Of a DNA stretch of 64,000 bases, positions 44,377 through 52,479 are shown in pieces. Every line of letters starts with the position of its first letter. The stretch's first letter is position 1. The notes beneath the pieces were generated by a model that was not told where the DNA came from, did no database searches, and saw only the letters and a list, made by a program, of their open reading frames with translations. The DNA lies in the NCBI GenBank assembly GCA_964502175.1, contig CAZCVE010000021.1, forward strand, positions 71,468 to 135,467, given 5' to 3'. A program made the position numbers and the translations under genes. The stretch comes from JAFLCL01 sp964502175 (GTDB lineage: Bacteria > Myxococcota_A > Polyangia > Polyangiales > Sandaracinaceae).

Positions 44377-45089
44377 GCAGACTCTCGCTTCGGCGGGATC
44401 TCGGTCTTCCGGTCGTCGCTGATCACGCGGCCGTCCTTGAACACCACCACGCGACGCGCATACGCCGCCATGTCGGGCTCGTGCGTGACCATCGCGATCG
44501 TGATGCGCGAGAGCTCGTTGAGCTCGACCATGAGCCGCATGATCTCTTCGCTCTTGGTGGAGTCGAGGTTGCCCGTCGGCTCGTCGGCGAGGATCACGGC
44601 GGGGCGCGACACGAGCGCGCGCGCGATCGCGACGCGCTGCTGCTGACCGCCCGACAGCTCGTTCGGCAGGTGATGCGCGCGGTTGGCGAGCCCCACGCGA
44701 TCGAGCGCCTCCATCGCCCGCGCCTGACGCTCGGCGCGCGCGACGCCTTGGTAGAGGAGCGGCAGCTCGCAGTTCTCGAGCGCCGTCGTGCGCGCGAGGA
44801 GGTTGAAGCCCTGGAACACGAAGCCCAGCTGGTGGCGGCGGAGCAGCGCGAGCGTGTCGCGATCGAGCTTGCCGATCTCCACGCCGCGAAGGCGGTACGA
44901 GCCGCCCGTCGGCACGTCGAGGCAGCCGAGGATGTTCATGAACGTCGACTTGCCCGAGCCGCTCGGGCCCATCACCGCGACGAAGTCACCCTCCTCGATG
45001 TCGATCGAGACGCCATCGAGCGCGCGCACCTCGGTCTCGCCGTGGCCGTACACCTTGCGGACGTCGCGGATCTCGACGAGCGTCGTCAC
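44373..45089 (-). CDS. macB-like (ATPase): ABC transporter ATP-binding protein, MacB/LolD type
   Basis: 238 residues. VRALDGVSIDIEEGDFVAVM leads to Walker A GPSGSGKST, Q-loop FVFQGFNLL, signature LSGGQQQRVAIARAL, Walker B VILADEPTGNLD and switch His THEPDMAAYA. The sub-family features (ENCELPLLYQGV, GNLDSTKSEEIM) place it with MacB/LolD. It energises the permease encoded next. The four genes macA-like, ATPase, permease and tolC-like run leftward with overlaps of 4, 4 and 8 bp, so they form one operon. Start codon GTG. Confidence 0.95.
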   Translation of the reverse strand: MTTLVEIRDVRKVYGHGETEVRALDGVSIDIEEGDFVAVMGPSGSGKSTFMNILGCLDVPTGGSYRLRGVEIGKLDRDTLALLRRHQLGFVFQGFNLLARTTALENCELPLLYQGVARAERQARAMEALDRVGLANRAHHLPNELSGGQQQRVAIARALVSRPAVILADEPTGNLDSTKSEEIMRLMVELNELSRITIAMVTHEPDMAAYARRVVVFKDGRVISDDRKTEIPPKRESA

Positions 45090-46294
45090 GGCGTGGGCTC
45101 CGCGTCGGTGTCGCGCGCGAGGCCCGTGATCACCTCGATGCCCTCGACGACGCCTTCACCACTGATCGCGGTGTTGCGGCCGTCGGTGCCGTGCACGGTC
45201 ACGCCGATCGACTCGGCTTGGCCTTCGCGCATCGTCCAGATGGTCGGCCCCGTGGGCGGTGCGCGGCGCGGACCGCCGAAGCGCTGCTCGACCGGCGGCA
45301 CGAAGCGGAGCGCGGCGTTGGGCACGAGGATCTGATCGGGGCGTCGCTCCGACACGATCGTCGCCGTCGCGGTCATGCCCGGACGCAGCAAGCTCTCGCT
45401 GTTGTCGACGACGAGCTCGGCTGGATACGTCACCACGTTCAGCACCGTGCGCGACGCGAAGTGGATGCGGCGGATCGTCGCCGTGAACGTCCGATCGCTG
45501 TGCGCGTCCACGCGGAACGTGGCCTCCATGCCCTCGCGCACCTGACCGATGTCGGCCTCGTCGATCGTGACCTCGAGCTCGAGCTCGCGGAGATCTTCGG
45601 CGAGCACGAAGAACACCGGCGCGCTCAGCGTCGCGGCCACCGGCTGCCCCGGCTCGACGTTCCTCGCGAGCACGATGCCGTCGATCGGCGAGGTCACGCG
45701 GGCACGACCGAGATCGCCCGAGATGCGATCGAGCTCGGCGCGCGCGACGCCTGCGCGCGCACCGGCAGCGGCCACCTCGGCCTCGGCGCGCGCGACGGCG
45801 CCGCGCGCCTGATCGAGCTCGGCGTCGGACGCGAGCTGACGCCCGTGCAGCTGCTCGGTGCGGCGCAGCGTGTTGCGCAGATCGTCGAGCGCTGCGCGCG
45901 CGACGCGTGTGCCTGCCGACGAGCTGCCGAGGTTGGCGCGCGCGGTCGCGACCTGCGCGTCGATCTGCGTGGTCTCGATCTCCGCGAGCACCTGCCCCGC
46001 GGTGACGTGATCGTTGGCCTCGACCGCCACGCTGCGGACACGCCCCGAGATCTCGGGGCCCACCTCGACGGTGTTGCGCGGACGCAGCGTGCCCGTGGCC
46101 GACACGGTCGCGACGAGCTCACCGCGCACGACCGGCGTGGTGGCGAAGTGCGGGCCGGTCGGCGCGTTGCTGCGCACCCAGAGACCGAAGCCGAGACAGC
46201 TGCCGACGATCGCGGCCAAGAGGCCGAACCGGAACACCCACTTGCGCCAGCGTGAGGGCGCCGGGATGCCGAGCTTGTCGAGCCGTTCGTCCAT
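45086..46294 (-). CDS. macA-like: MacA-type periplasmic adaptor (membrane fusion protein)
   Basis: 402 residues. One N-terminal helix (VFRFGLLAAIVGSCLGFGLW) anchors the protein. Then the RND/HlyD-type layout: lipoyl half (GELVATVSATGTLRPRNTVE, VGPEISGRVRSVAVEANDHV), a helical hairpin (VATARANLGSSSAGTRVARA, RAEAEVAAAGARAGVARAEL), the second lipoyl half (GRARVTSPIDGIVLARNVEP), barrel and membrane-proximal domains (AEDLRELELEVTIDEADIGQ, RPGMTATATIVSERRPDQIL). It bridges the ABC pump to the TolC-like channel. First gene of the operon; the 133-bp gap from the divergent Fic gene carries the presumed promoter, with no obvious operator. Confidence 0.93.
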   Translation of the reverse strand: MDERLDKLGIPAPSRWRKWVFRFGLLAAIVGSCLGFGLWVRSNAPTGPHFATTPVVRGELVATVSATGTLRPRNTVEVGPEISGRVRSVAVEANDHVTAGQVLAEIETTQIDAQVATARANLGSSSAGTRVARAALDDLRNTLRRTEQLHGRQLASDAELDQARGAVARAEAEVAAAGARAGVARAELDRISGDLGRARVTSPIDGIVLARNVEPGQPVAATLSAPVFFVLAEDLRELELEVTIDEADIGQVREGMEATFRVDAHSDRTFTATIRRIHFASRTVLNVVTYPAELVVDNSESLLRPGMTATATIVSERRPDQILVPNAALRFVPPVEQRFGGPRRAPPTGPTIWTMREGQAESIGVTVHGTDGRNTAISGEGVVEGIEVITGLARDTDAEPTP

Positions 46295-46427
46295 CGCGAC
46301 GAGTTATGCGCGTGGAACCTCGCCCGCGCGATGGACGTTTTCCGAAGTCCCCGTGAAGAATCGTTGTCCCGTGAAACGCCGTTCAGTGCCTCACGCGCCG
46401 GGCGGCAGGTGCCGCTAGGATCAACGG

Positions 46428-47735
46428 ATGGCGGCGGCGCGCTTCGCAGGACTTCTCGCGTGGGACGAGCTCGATCCGCACCGCCATCCGTTCGACGCGC
46501 TTGGCCTCGAGGCGTGCGTGACCGAGGTGCTCGACGGCGCGCGGGAGCGAGGCGTCGATCGACGACCTGCGACGAGCGAGGCCGCATCGCGCGCCCGGGA
46601 CGTGGCGATGCACGAGGTGGAGGGCGACCTCCAGCGCGCGCTCATCACGCGCTGGGGCGCGTGGATCGGCGGCTTCTGCTGGAGCGCGCCGGGCGATGGC
46701 GGTCTCGTCGACGGCTGGTGCTGCGCGAACCACTCGCTCGCGCTGCACGATGCGACCGAGACGCGCGCCTCGATCGCGCGCACCATCGCGGCGGTGCACG
46801 AGTGGCGCGAGACGCTCGTGTCGCTCGCCGCGCGCTTCGACGCGCTGGAGACGGAGCTCGCTGGGCTCGACGTCTCCCGCGCCACCGAGCGCGCCGCGGC
46901 CGCGCTCCTGCCGTTCGTCGTCGAGCGCACCCGCACGTCGGAGGCCTGGTACGGCACGTTCGCGAGCGTGCTCACGTGGTTTCTCCAGCACCACGGCCTC
47001 GACGCCTTCGCGCTCCGCGCCCACGTCGCCAACGTCGTCTCCGGGCGCTTCGAGAGCTGGTGCGCCCCGAACAGCACCGCGGCGCGTGACGCCTGCGCGG
47101 AGCTCGGCCTCGTCGTCGAGTCGCTCGCCTCGACCGACGCGCTGAGCGAGTGGCTCGTCGCGAGAGAGCGCGTGTTCGCCCACGCGAGGCCGCTCCCCGA
47201 GGCACGCCCACAGGTCCGTCGGGACGGCCACCTGGCCTACGTGGCGTCGCACGATCGCCCTCGCGATCCGGCGCGCGCGGATCGCATGACGACGGCGCTC
47301 GAGGCCACGCGGCGCAGCGCTCTCCGAGGCGACGTGCTCACGCGCGCGAGCCTGACCGAGTGGACGAGCGTCGCGCTCGGAGCGCCCGCGGTGTTGCGCA
47401 CGACCGACGCGTTCGCGAAGGCAGGGCGTGAGCGCTACGCGTACCGCGACGATCTCTTCGCGCGCTTCGACGATGCGCTCTCCGAAGCGTCGCGCGCCAG
47501 CGACGGCGCGCTCGTTCGCGCAGCGCGCGTGTACCTCGACGTGTGCTTCTTTCATCCGTTCGAAGACGGAAACGCCCGCGCGGCGCGGCTCGCGCTCGAT
47601 CACGTGCTCACCACGTCGGGCCTCGCGCTCCACACCGCCGAGCCCGTGTTCGCCCTCGCGCGCAGCGCCGACGACGCGCACGGCGTGTGGCACCTCGTCT
47701 CCCTGCTCGCCCGCCTCGTCGGCGAGCGTTCCTAG
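46428..47735 (+). CDS. Fic-domain protein (AMPylase-type)
   Basis: 435 residues. The catalytic Fic loop is near the C terminus: CFFHPFEDGNARAARLALDH, matching HxFx(D/E)GNxRxxR, with Ala in place of the usual Gly in GNGR; such GNAR variants still keep the His and Arg. Fic enzymes transfer AMP or other phosphoryl groups to Ser/Thr/Tyr hydroxyls of target proteins. The N-terminal ~280 residues are helical with a WCCANHSLALHD segment and no recognised domain. No TxxxE(G/N) inhibitory motif was seen around the loop. Its TAG stop overlaps the kinase's stop on the opposite strand in a shared CTAG (47732-47735). Confidence 0.85.
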   Translation: MAAARFAGLLAWDELDPHRHPFDALGLEACVTEVLDGARERGVDRRPATSEAASRARDVAMHEVEGDLQRALITRWGAWIGGFCWSAPGDGGLVDGWCCANHSLALHDATETRASIARTIAAVHEWRETLVSLAARFDALETELAGLDVSRATERAAAALLPFVVERTRTSEAWYGTFASVLTWFLQHHGLDAFALRAHVANVVSGRFESWCAPNSTAARDACAELGLVVESLASTDALSEWLVARERVFAHARPLPEARPQVRRDGHLAYVASHDRPRDPARADRMTTALEATRRSALRGDVLTRASLTEWTSVALGAPAVLRTTDAFAKAGRERYAYRDDLFARFDDALSEASRASDGALVRAARVYLDVCFFHPFEDGNARAARLALDHVLTTSGLALHTAEPVFALARSADDAHGVWHLVSLLARLVGERS

Positions 47736-49705
47736 CGAGCCGTGTCCTTCGCGGCCTCGGGCCTCAGGCCCCACAGGCCGAGCACGGTCACCGCCACGAG
47801 CGTGACGACCGACGAGACACCCACGAGGCGCGGTGCTTGCGCGGGATCGTGCGCGGCGAGGGCGAGCGCGCCGAGCGGCACCACGACCGCGAGCGCGACG
47901 CGCGGCACGAGCAAGCCCGCGGCGGCCACGCCGAGCGCGTGACGGACGAGATCGAGCGTCAGCACCGCGACGACGGAGAGCCCGAGCGACGCACCGACGA
48001 CGCGATGAAGGAGCCCGCTGACGGCCACGGCGAGCACGAGCGCTCCGAAGCGGCGGCCCGCGGCGTTCTTCGCGAGGTTGCGCGAGAGCGCGACGAGGCC
48101 GACGACGACGACGCCGAGCTGCACCGACGCGATCTCGAGCAGCTCTTCGTGTGTGATGTCTTCGCGTCCGTGGGTGAGCGCGAGCCAGAGGACGATGAGC
48201 GCGCCCACGATCAGCGCGCCGAGGCTCGCCGCGCGCGAGCGCAGACCGATCCGCAGGTCGCTCTCGCGCGCGATCGCAGCGAGACGCGCTTCCTCTTCAC
48301 GTCGGTCCGCGAGGCGCGCCTCGAGCGCGGCCAGCTCGGCGCTCACGGTCGCGTCCTCGCGGCTCGCTCGCGAGAGCAACGAGCGCGCGAGCGTCGCGTT
48401 CTCGCGACGGATCTCGTGGCGCGCGGCGAGCACGAGGATCGCATCGAGGCCCGTACGGATCTCTGCATCCCCGGGCCACTCGCGTGAGGCCTGCAGCAAC
48501 GTGAGGCGGCACTCGCCGATCCGTTCCTCCACCTCGGGCCCCGACGCTCCCGCGGCGACGTCGCGCTCGATCTCGACGAGCATCCCGCGCGCGGACTGCA
48601 GCAGCGCGATCGCCGCGAGGTGGCGCTTGCGCTCCTCCATCGCCTGCGTCGCCGACGGTAGCGAGCCCGCGGCTTGTCGCGCGAGATCCACGAGCGAGCG
48701 CGACTCCACCTCGGCGCTCGGGAATGCCTCGCGCACCCACGCCGCGAGGTCCGCAGCGCTGGCACGTCCGACGCCCTCGACGAGCATCGAGCCGAACGTG
48801 CGCGCGTCGTCGAGGCGCGCGTCGAGATCGCGCACGAGCGCGAAGCCGAGCGCTGCGTCCGTCTGCGCGGAGAGGCCTGCGTCGTGCGTCGACGGCGCGG
48901 GGATCGGCCCCTCGACCACGGCCTGCATCGTGGCGGCCGGCGTGGCGCGTCGGAAGAGACGCCTCAGCGTCAGCATCTCCCACGCGACCACCGCGAGCGC
49001 CCACACGTCGGTGCGCGCGTCGACGGGCTCTCCCTGCGCCTGCTCCGGCGACATGTACGAGGCCGTGCCCTTCACCGCGCCCGCGTTCGTGTCGGACGCG
49101 CGCGCGTCGTAGCGCGCGATGCCGAAGTCCATGAGGCGCACGGAGCCGTCGAACCCGATCATCACGTTCTTGGGCGACACGTCGCGGTGGACGACGTGCA
49201 GTCGCTCGCCGCTCGGATCGCGCAGGTCGTGCACGGCATAGAGCCCCTCGGCCACGGCGGACACCACGAGCCCGACGATCGGCGCCCAGCGCTCGTGATC
49301 GAGACGCCCCTCGGCCGCGAGCTCGACCGCGCGCGCGAGCAGCTTCGACGCGGTGATGCCGGGGATGAACTCCATCGCGAGGAAGTGCTCACGCTCCTCG
49401 ATGCCGAAGTCGATCACGCCGCACACGTTCGGATGCGTGAGGCGCGCCGCGAGCCGCGCCTCGTCGAGGAACTGCGCGACGGACGAGGGATCCTTGGTGA
49501 AGTGTCGGTGCAGCACCTTCACCGCGACGACCTTCTCGAAGCCGCCCGGACCATCGGTCACGCCGACGTACACGGCGGCCTGACCTCCGCTCGCGATCTC
49601 GTAGCTCAAGCGGTAGCGCCCGATCGTCCGCCGCTCCGGCACGAGGCTCGCTCGCGGCGCGTCGCTTCGACCGAGCGTGCGCGTCTCGTCGACCTCGGAG
49701 GTCAT
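47732..49705 (-). CDS. Ser/Thr protein kinase with multi-helix membrane C-terminus
   Basis: 657 residues. Kinase domain ~29-310: GGQAAVYVG in the Gly loop, Lys63, HRDVSPKN (173-180; VSP replaces the usual LKP, a variant common in myxobacterial kinases, with catalytic Asp present), DFG (193-195), GTASYMSPEQAQ. The middle (~320-475) is helical and acidic (SAARGMLVEIERDVAAG-like). The C-terminal ~170 residues have five or so membrane helices (SLGALIVGALIVLWLAL, LGVVVVGLVALSRNLA, RRFGALVLAVAVSGLLH, ALGVAAAGLLVPRVALAVVV, LVGVSSVVTLVAVTVLGLWG), unlike the single-helix kinase at 9.5 kb. It follows the lipoprotein gene by 22 bp and is probably co-transcribed with it. Confidence 0.92.
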   Translation of the reverse strand: MTSEVDETRTLGRSDAPRASLVPERRTIGRYRLSYEIASGGQAAVYVGVTDGPGGFEKVVAVKVLHRHFTKDPSSVAQFLDEARLAARLTHPNVCGVIDFGIEEREHFLAMEFIPGITASKLLARAVELAAEGRLDHERWAPIVGLVVSAVAEGLYAVHDLRDPSGERLHVVHRDVSPKNVMIGFDGSVRLMDFGIARYDARASDTNAGAVKGTASYMSPEQAQGEPVDARTDVWALAVVAWEMLTLRRLFRRATPAATMQAVVEGPIPAPSTHDAGLSAQTDAALGFALVRDLDARLDDARTFGSMLVEGVGRASAADLAAWVREAFPSAEVESRSLVDLARQAAGSLPSATQAMEERKRHLAAIALLQSARGMLVEIERDVAAGASGPEVEERIGECRLTLLQASREWPGDAEIRTGLDAILVLAARHEIRRENATLARSLLSRASREDATVSAELAALEARLADRREEEARLAAIARESDLRIGLRSRAASLGALIVGALIVLWLALTHGREDITHEELLEIASVQLGVVVVGLVALSRNLAKNAAGRRFGALVLAVAVSGLLHRVVGASLGLSVVAVLTLDLVRHALGVAAAGLLVPRVALAVVVPLGALALAAHDPAQAPRLVGVSSVVTLVAVTVLGLWGLRPEAAKDTAR

Positions 49706-49727
49706 CGCGCCCTCGCCCGGACCGCCC

Positions 49728-51020
49728 TCAATCGAACCTCAGGAGCAGCGGCGTGAGCGCGAGCTCGCCGCCCACGCGCAAGAGGGCGCCTGGCGCACTC
49801 ACGCCGAGGTGCACCTCGCAGCGATCACCGCGCTGCATGGAGCGAGGTGCGTCTGCGCGAATCCACGCGTCGCCGCAGTGCGTGGCGATGCGCTGCGCCC
49901 GCTCGCGCGTGCCGTCCTCGCTGAGCGTCCACGCCTCGTCCTCGGCGGCCGGCCGCGGGGCCAGGCGCATCGCGCGACGCGCCTCCACCTCGAGCACGAC
50001 ATGACAGGCGGGCTCGCGGTCATCGCTCACGGGCTCGCCCATCTCCGCGCGGAGCGCGCGGGCCTCGTCGTCACACGCCACACGCACGATGCGCAGCGCT
50101 CGATCGCCAGCGCTCGTCGGCTCGTTCATCGCGGGCAGCGCCTCGCGACGCGCGACGACCGCGGGGCCGATCGTGCGCGCGTAGGCCGCATCGAGCTCGC
50201 GCGCGTGATCGATGCCCGCGCGCAGCTCGGCATCGCTCCACCCCACCCAGCTCGCGACGTCCTCCGCGGCGGAGCGAACGGGCTCGGTGCTCGGGAAGCC
50301 GAGATCGCTCGCGACGAGATCGGGCTCGCGCGCGTCGAAGCCGTCGAGCGCACGACGGAAGCGCGTGAGCGCGCGCTGCGCCTCGGCCTCGACGCTCGGA
50401 AGCGCACGACACTCGATCGTCGCGTTGGGGTGCTCGATCGTGAAGGGCGTGCGCTCGTAGCTCGCGGTGCCTCCGCCGATCGGATCGCTGAAGAGCACGT
50501 CGACGTCGACGACGCTCGCCGCGACGCTCGTGCCCGTCTCGAGGCTCGCGATGGGGAACGTGAACGTGCGCGAGGCGTGCTGTCCCGTGCTCATCGCCTC
50601 GCCCTGCCCGACGGTGACCGTCATCGCGACGTCGGCCCCGCCCGCGAAGAGCGAGTCGTCGTACTGCCCGCGGATCTGCGCGCGACACACCAGCAGACCG
50701 CGGTGGATCTCGCCCTCGATCGGCCGCGCGCGCGAGAAGATCTGCGGTGCATCCGCGCGCTGTGGCGTGCCATGCGCGGCCTCCTCGAGCGCGGTCGCGA
50801 TCGAGGGCGGCGAGAATCGGTACGGTGGCTCGACGTACGGAGGAAGTGGGGGTGGTGGCTCGGGGGGTTCGTACGGCTCGCGCTCCCACGGCTGCGGCTC
50901 GGGGGGTCGCTCGATCGTCGGCGGTGGCGCCCTAGCCGCGTCGAAGCAGCAGCCCCCTCCCGCGAGGAGCGCGATGCTTGCCAGAGCGAGGGCTTCCCGG
51001 TATGTCGGCTGCGCACGCAC
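49728..51020 (-). CDS. Lipoprotein of unknown function
   Basis: 430 residues from the GTG at 51020 (RAQPTYREALALASIALLAGGGCC), which gives a lipoprotein signal with Cys near residue 26. A Pro/Glu-rich spacer (ERPPEPQPWEREPYEPPEPP) precedes a beta-rich domain (IHRGLLVCRAQIRGQYDDSL, VAMTVTVGQGEAMSTGQHAS, SVVDVDVLFSDPIGGGTASY) and a helical part (AQRALTRFRRALDGFDAREP), then further strands. The family is not recognised. The frame extends ~170 bp further upstream as shadow into the cysN start and is excluded. Cotranscribed with the downstream kinase and divergent from cysN. Confidence 0.65.
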   Translation of the reverse strand: MRAQPTYREALALASIALLAGGGCCFDAARAPPPTIERPPEPQPWEREPYEPPEPPPPLPPYVEPPYRFSPPSIATALEEAAHGTPQRADAPQIFSRARPIEGEIHRGLLVCRAQIRGQYDDSLFAGGADVAMTVTVGQGEAMSTGQHASRTFTFPIASLETGTSVAASVVDVDVLFSDPIGGGTASYERTPFTIEHPNATIECRALPSVEAEAQRALTRFRRALDGFDAREPDLVASDLGFPSTEPVRSAAEDVASWVGWSDAELRAGIDHARELDAAYARTIGPAVVARREALPAMNEPTSAGDRALRIVRVACDDEARALRAEMGEPVSDDREPACHVVLEVEARRAMRLAPRPAAEDEAWTLSEDGTRERAQRIATHCGDAWIRADAPRSMQRGDRCEVHLGVSAPGALLRVGGELALTPLLLRFD

Positions 51021-51026
51021 GGCTGC

Positions 51027-51052
51027 GATTCCCGCGCATTTGTCGCGGGATC
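51027..51052 (+). promoter_or_regulatory. Hairpin in the cysN leader
   Basis: GATT-CCCGCG-CATTTGT-CGCGGG-ATC (51027-51052) is a 6-bp perfect G/C stem extendable by three flanking pairs, 30 bp before the cysN start and within the divergent promoter gap. Could be an attenuator, operator or part of the divergent lipoprotein's leader; no riboswitch consensus is apparent. Confidence 0.35.
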
Positions 51053-51081
51053 TCGGGTCGGCGTCGATCGTAGGAGAAGGC

Positions 51082-52389
51082 ATGGACTCGGAGCTCGTGA
51101 CGCGCGACGTGGCGGTGATGGAGGAGGGCGCGGAGCTTCTCCGCTTCTCGACGTGCGGCAGCGTGGACGACGGCAAGTCCACCCTCATCGGGCGCCTCCT
51201 CTACGACACGAAGAGCATCTTCGAGGATCAGCTCGCGCACGTCGAGGACGTCTCGCGACGCCGCGGCGACGAGTACACGAACCTCGCGCTCCTCACCGAT
51301 GGCCTCCGCGCCGAGCGCGAGCAGGGCATCACGATCGACGTCGCGTACCGCTACTTCGCCACGCCGCGGCGCAAGTTCATCATCGCGGACACGCCGGGGC
51401 ACATCCAGTACACGCGCAACATGGTGACGGGCGCGTCCACCGCGAACCTCGCGATCGTGCTCGTCGACGCGCGACAGGGGCTGGTCGAGCAGTCGCGTCG
51501 CCACTCGTTCATCGCGTCGCTGCTGCGCATCCCGCACCTCGTGCTCGCGGTGAACAAGATGGACCTCGTCGGCTGGGACGAGGCCGTGTTCCGAAAGATC
51601 GAGGCGGAGTTCCGAAGCTTCGCGAGCAAGCTCGACGTGCAGGACATCGCGTTCATCCCCATGAGCGCGCTCAAGGGCGACAACGTCGTCGACCGCTCGA
51701 AGAACATGCCCTGGTACCAGGGCAGCGCCTTGCTCCATCACCTCGAGAACGTGCACATCGCGTCGGACCGCAACCTCGTCGACGCGCGCTTCCCCGTGCA
51801 GTGGGTCGTGCGCCCCACGAGCTCGAGCCAGGAGCACCACGACTACCGCGGCTACGCGGGCCAGGTCGCGGGCGGCGTGATGCGCGCGGGCGACGACGTC
51901 GTCGTCCTGCCGAGCGGCTTCACCTCGAAGATCGCGCGCATCGAGACGTACGACGGCGAGGTGCCCGAGGCCTACCCGCCGATGAGCGTGACCGTGCACC
52001 TCACCGACGATCTCGACGTGTCGCGCGGCGACATGCTGTGTCGTCCGAACAACCGCCCGTTCGTCGGACAAGAGCTCGAGGCGATGATCTGCTGGATGAG
52101 CGATCAGCCGCTCAACGTGCGTGGCCGCTACGCGATCAAGCAGACGACGAAGTGGGCCAAGGCCATGGTCACGAACCTCGCGTACCGCCTCGACATCAAC
52201 ACGCTCCACCGCGAAGAGGGCGTGACGCAGCTCAAGCTCAACGACATCGGCCGCATCTCGATCCGCGCGAGCTCGCCGCTCGCGTACGACGAGTACCGCC
52301 GCAACCGCGCGACCGGCAGCTTCCTCCTCGTCGACGAGGCCACCAACAACACCGTCGGCGCGGGCATGCTGCTGAGCGAGCCGAGGTAG
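51082..52389 (+). CDS. cysN: ATP sulfurylase GTPase subunit (sulfate adenylyltransferase large subunit)
   Basis: 435 residues from ATG 51082, preceded by TAGGAGAAGGC. LRFSTCGSVDDGKSTLIGRL is the P-loop of the CysN/NodQ GTPase; LLTDGLRAEREQGITIDVAY is the effector loop, DTPGHIQYTRNM G3, NKMD G4, SALKGDNV G5. Domains II and III (PVQWVVRP, YAGQVAGGVMRAGDDV, RPFVGQELEAMICWM) match EF-Tu-like beta-barrels. With CysD it activates sulfate to adenosine phosphosulfate. CysD, normally just upstream, is not in this window, and no APS kinase (CysC) domain is fused. A tandem repeat begins in the last codons. Confidence 0.93.
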   Translation: MDSELVTRDVAVMEEGAELLRFSTCGSVDDGKSTLIGRLLYDTKSIFEDQLAHVEDVSRRRGDEYTNLALLTDGLRAEREQGITIDVAYRYFATPRRKFIIADTPGHIQYTRNMVTGASTANLAIVLVDARQGLVEQSRRHSFIASLLRIPHLVLAVNKMDLVGWDEAVFRKIEAEFRSFASKLDVQDIAFIPMSALKGDNVVDRSKNMPWYQGSALLHHLENVHIASDRNLVDARFPVQWVVRPTSSSQEHHDYRGYAGQVAGGVMRAGDDVVVLPSGFTSKIARIETYDGEVPEAYPPMSVTVHLTDDLDVSRGDMLCRPNNRPFVGQELEAMICWMSDQPLNVRGRYAIKQTTKWAKAMVTNLAYRLDINTLHREEGVTQLKLNDIGRISIRASSPLAYDEYRRNRATGSFLLVDEATNNTVGAGMLLSEPR

Positions 52390-52460
52390 GGGCGAGCCGA
52401 GGTAGGGCGAGCCGAGGTAGGGGCGAGCCGAGGTAGTCGCGAGCCGAGGTAGTCGCGAGC
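52376..52460 (+). repeat. Five-copy 15-16-bp tandem repeat at the 3' end of cysN
   Basis: Units of GCGAGCCGAGGTAGGG (variants ending GGTAGTC) begin at 52376, 52392, 52407, 52423 and 52439. The first includes the last four residues and the stop codon of cysN (SEPR-stop), and the array fills the space before the convergent TRAP-protein gene (stop 52480). Slippage here would alter the C-terminus only if it changed the frame. Confidence 0.75.
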
Positions 52461-52479
52461 TCGACCTCGCGGCCGATCG

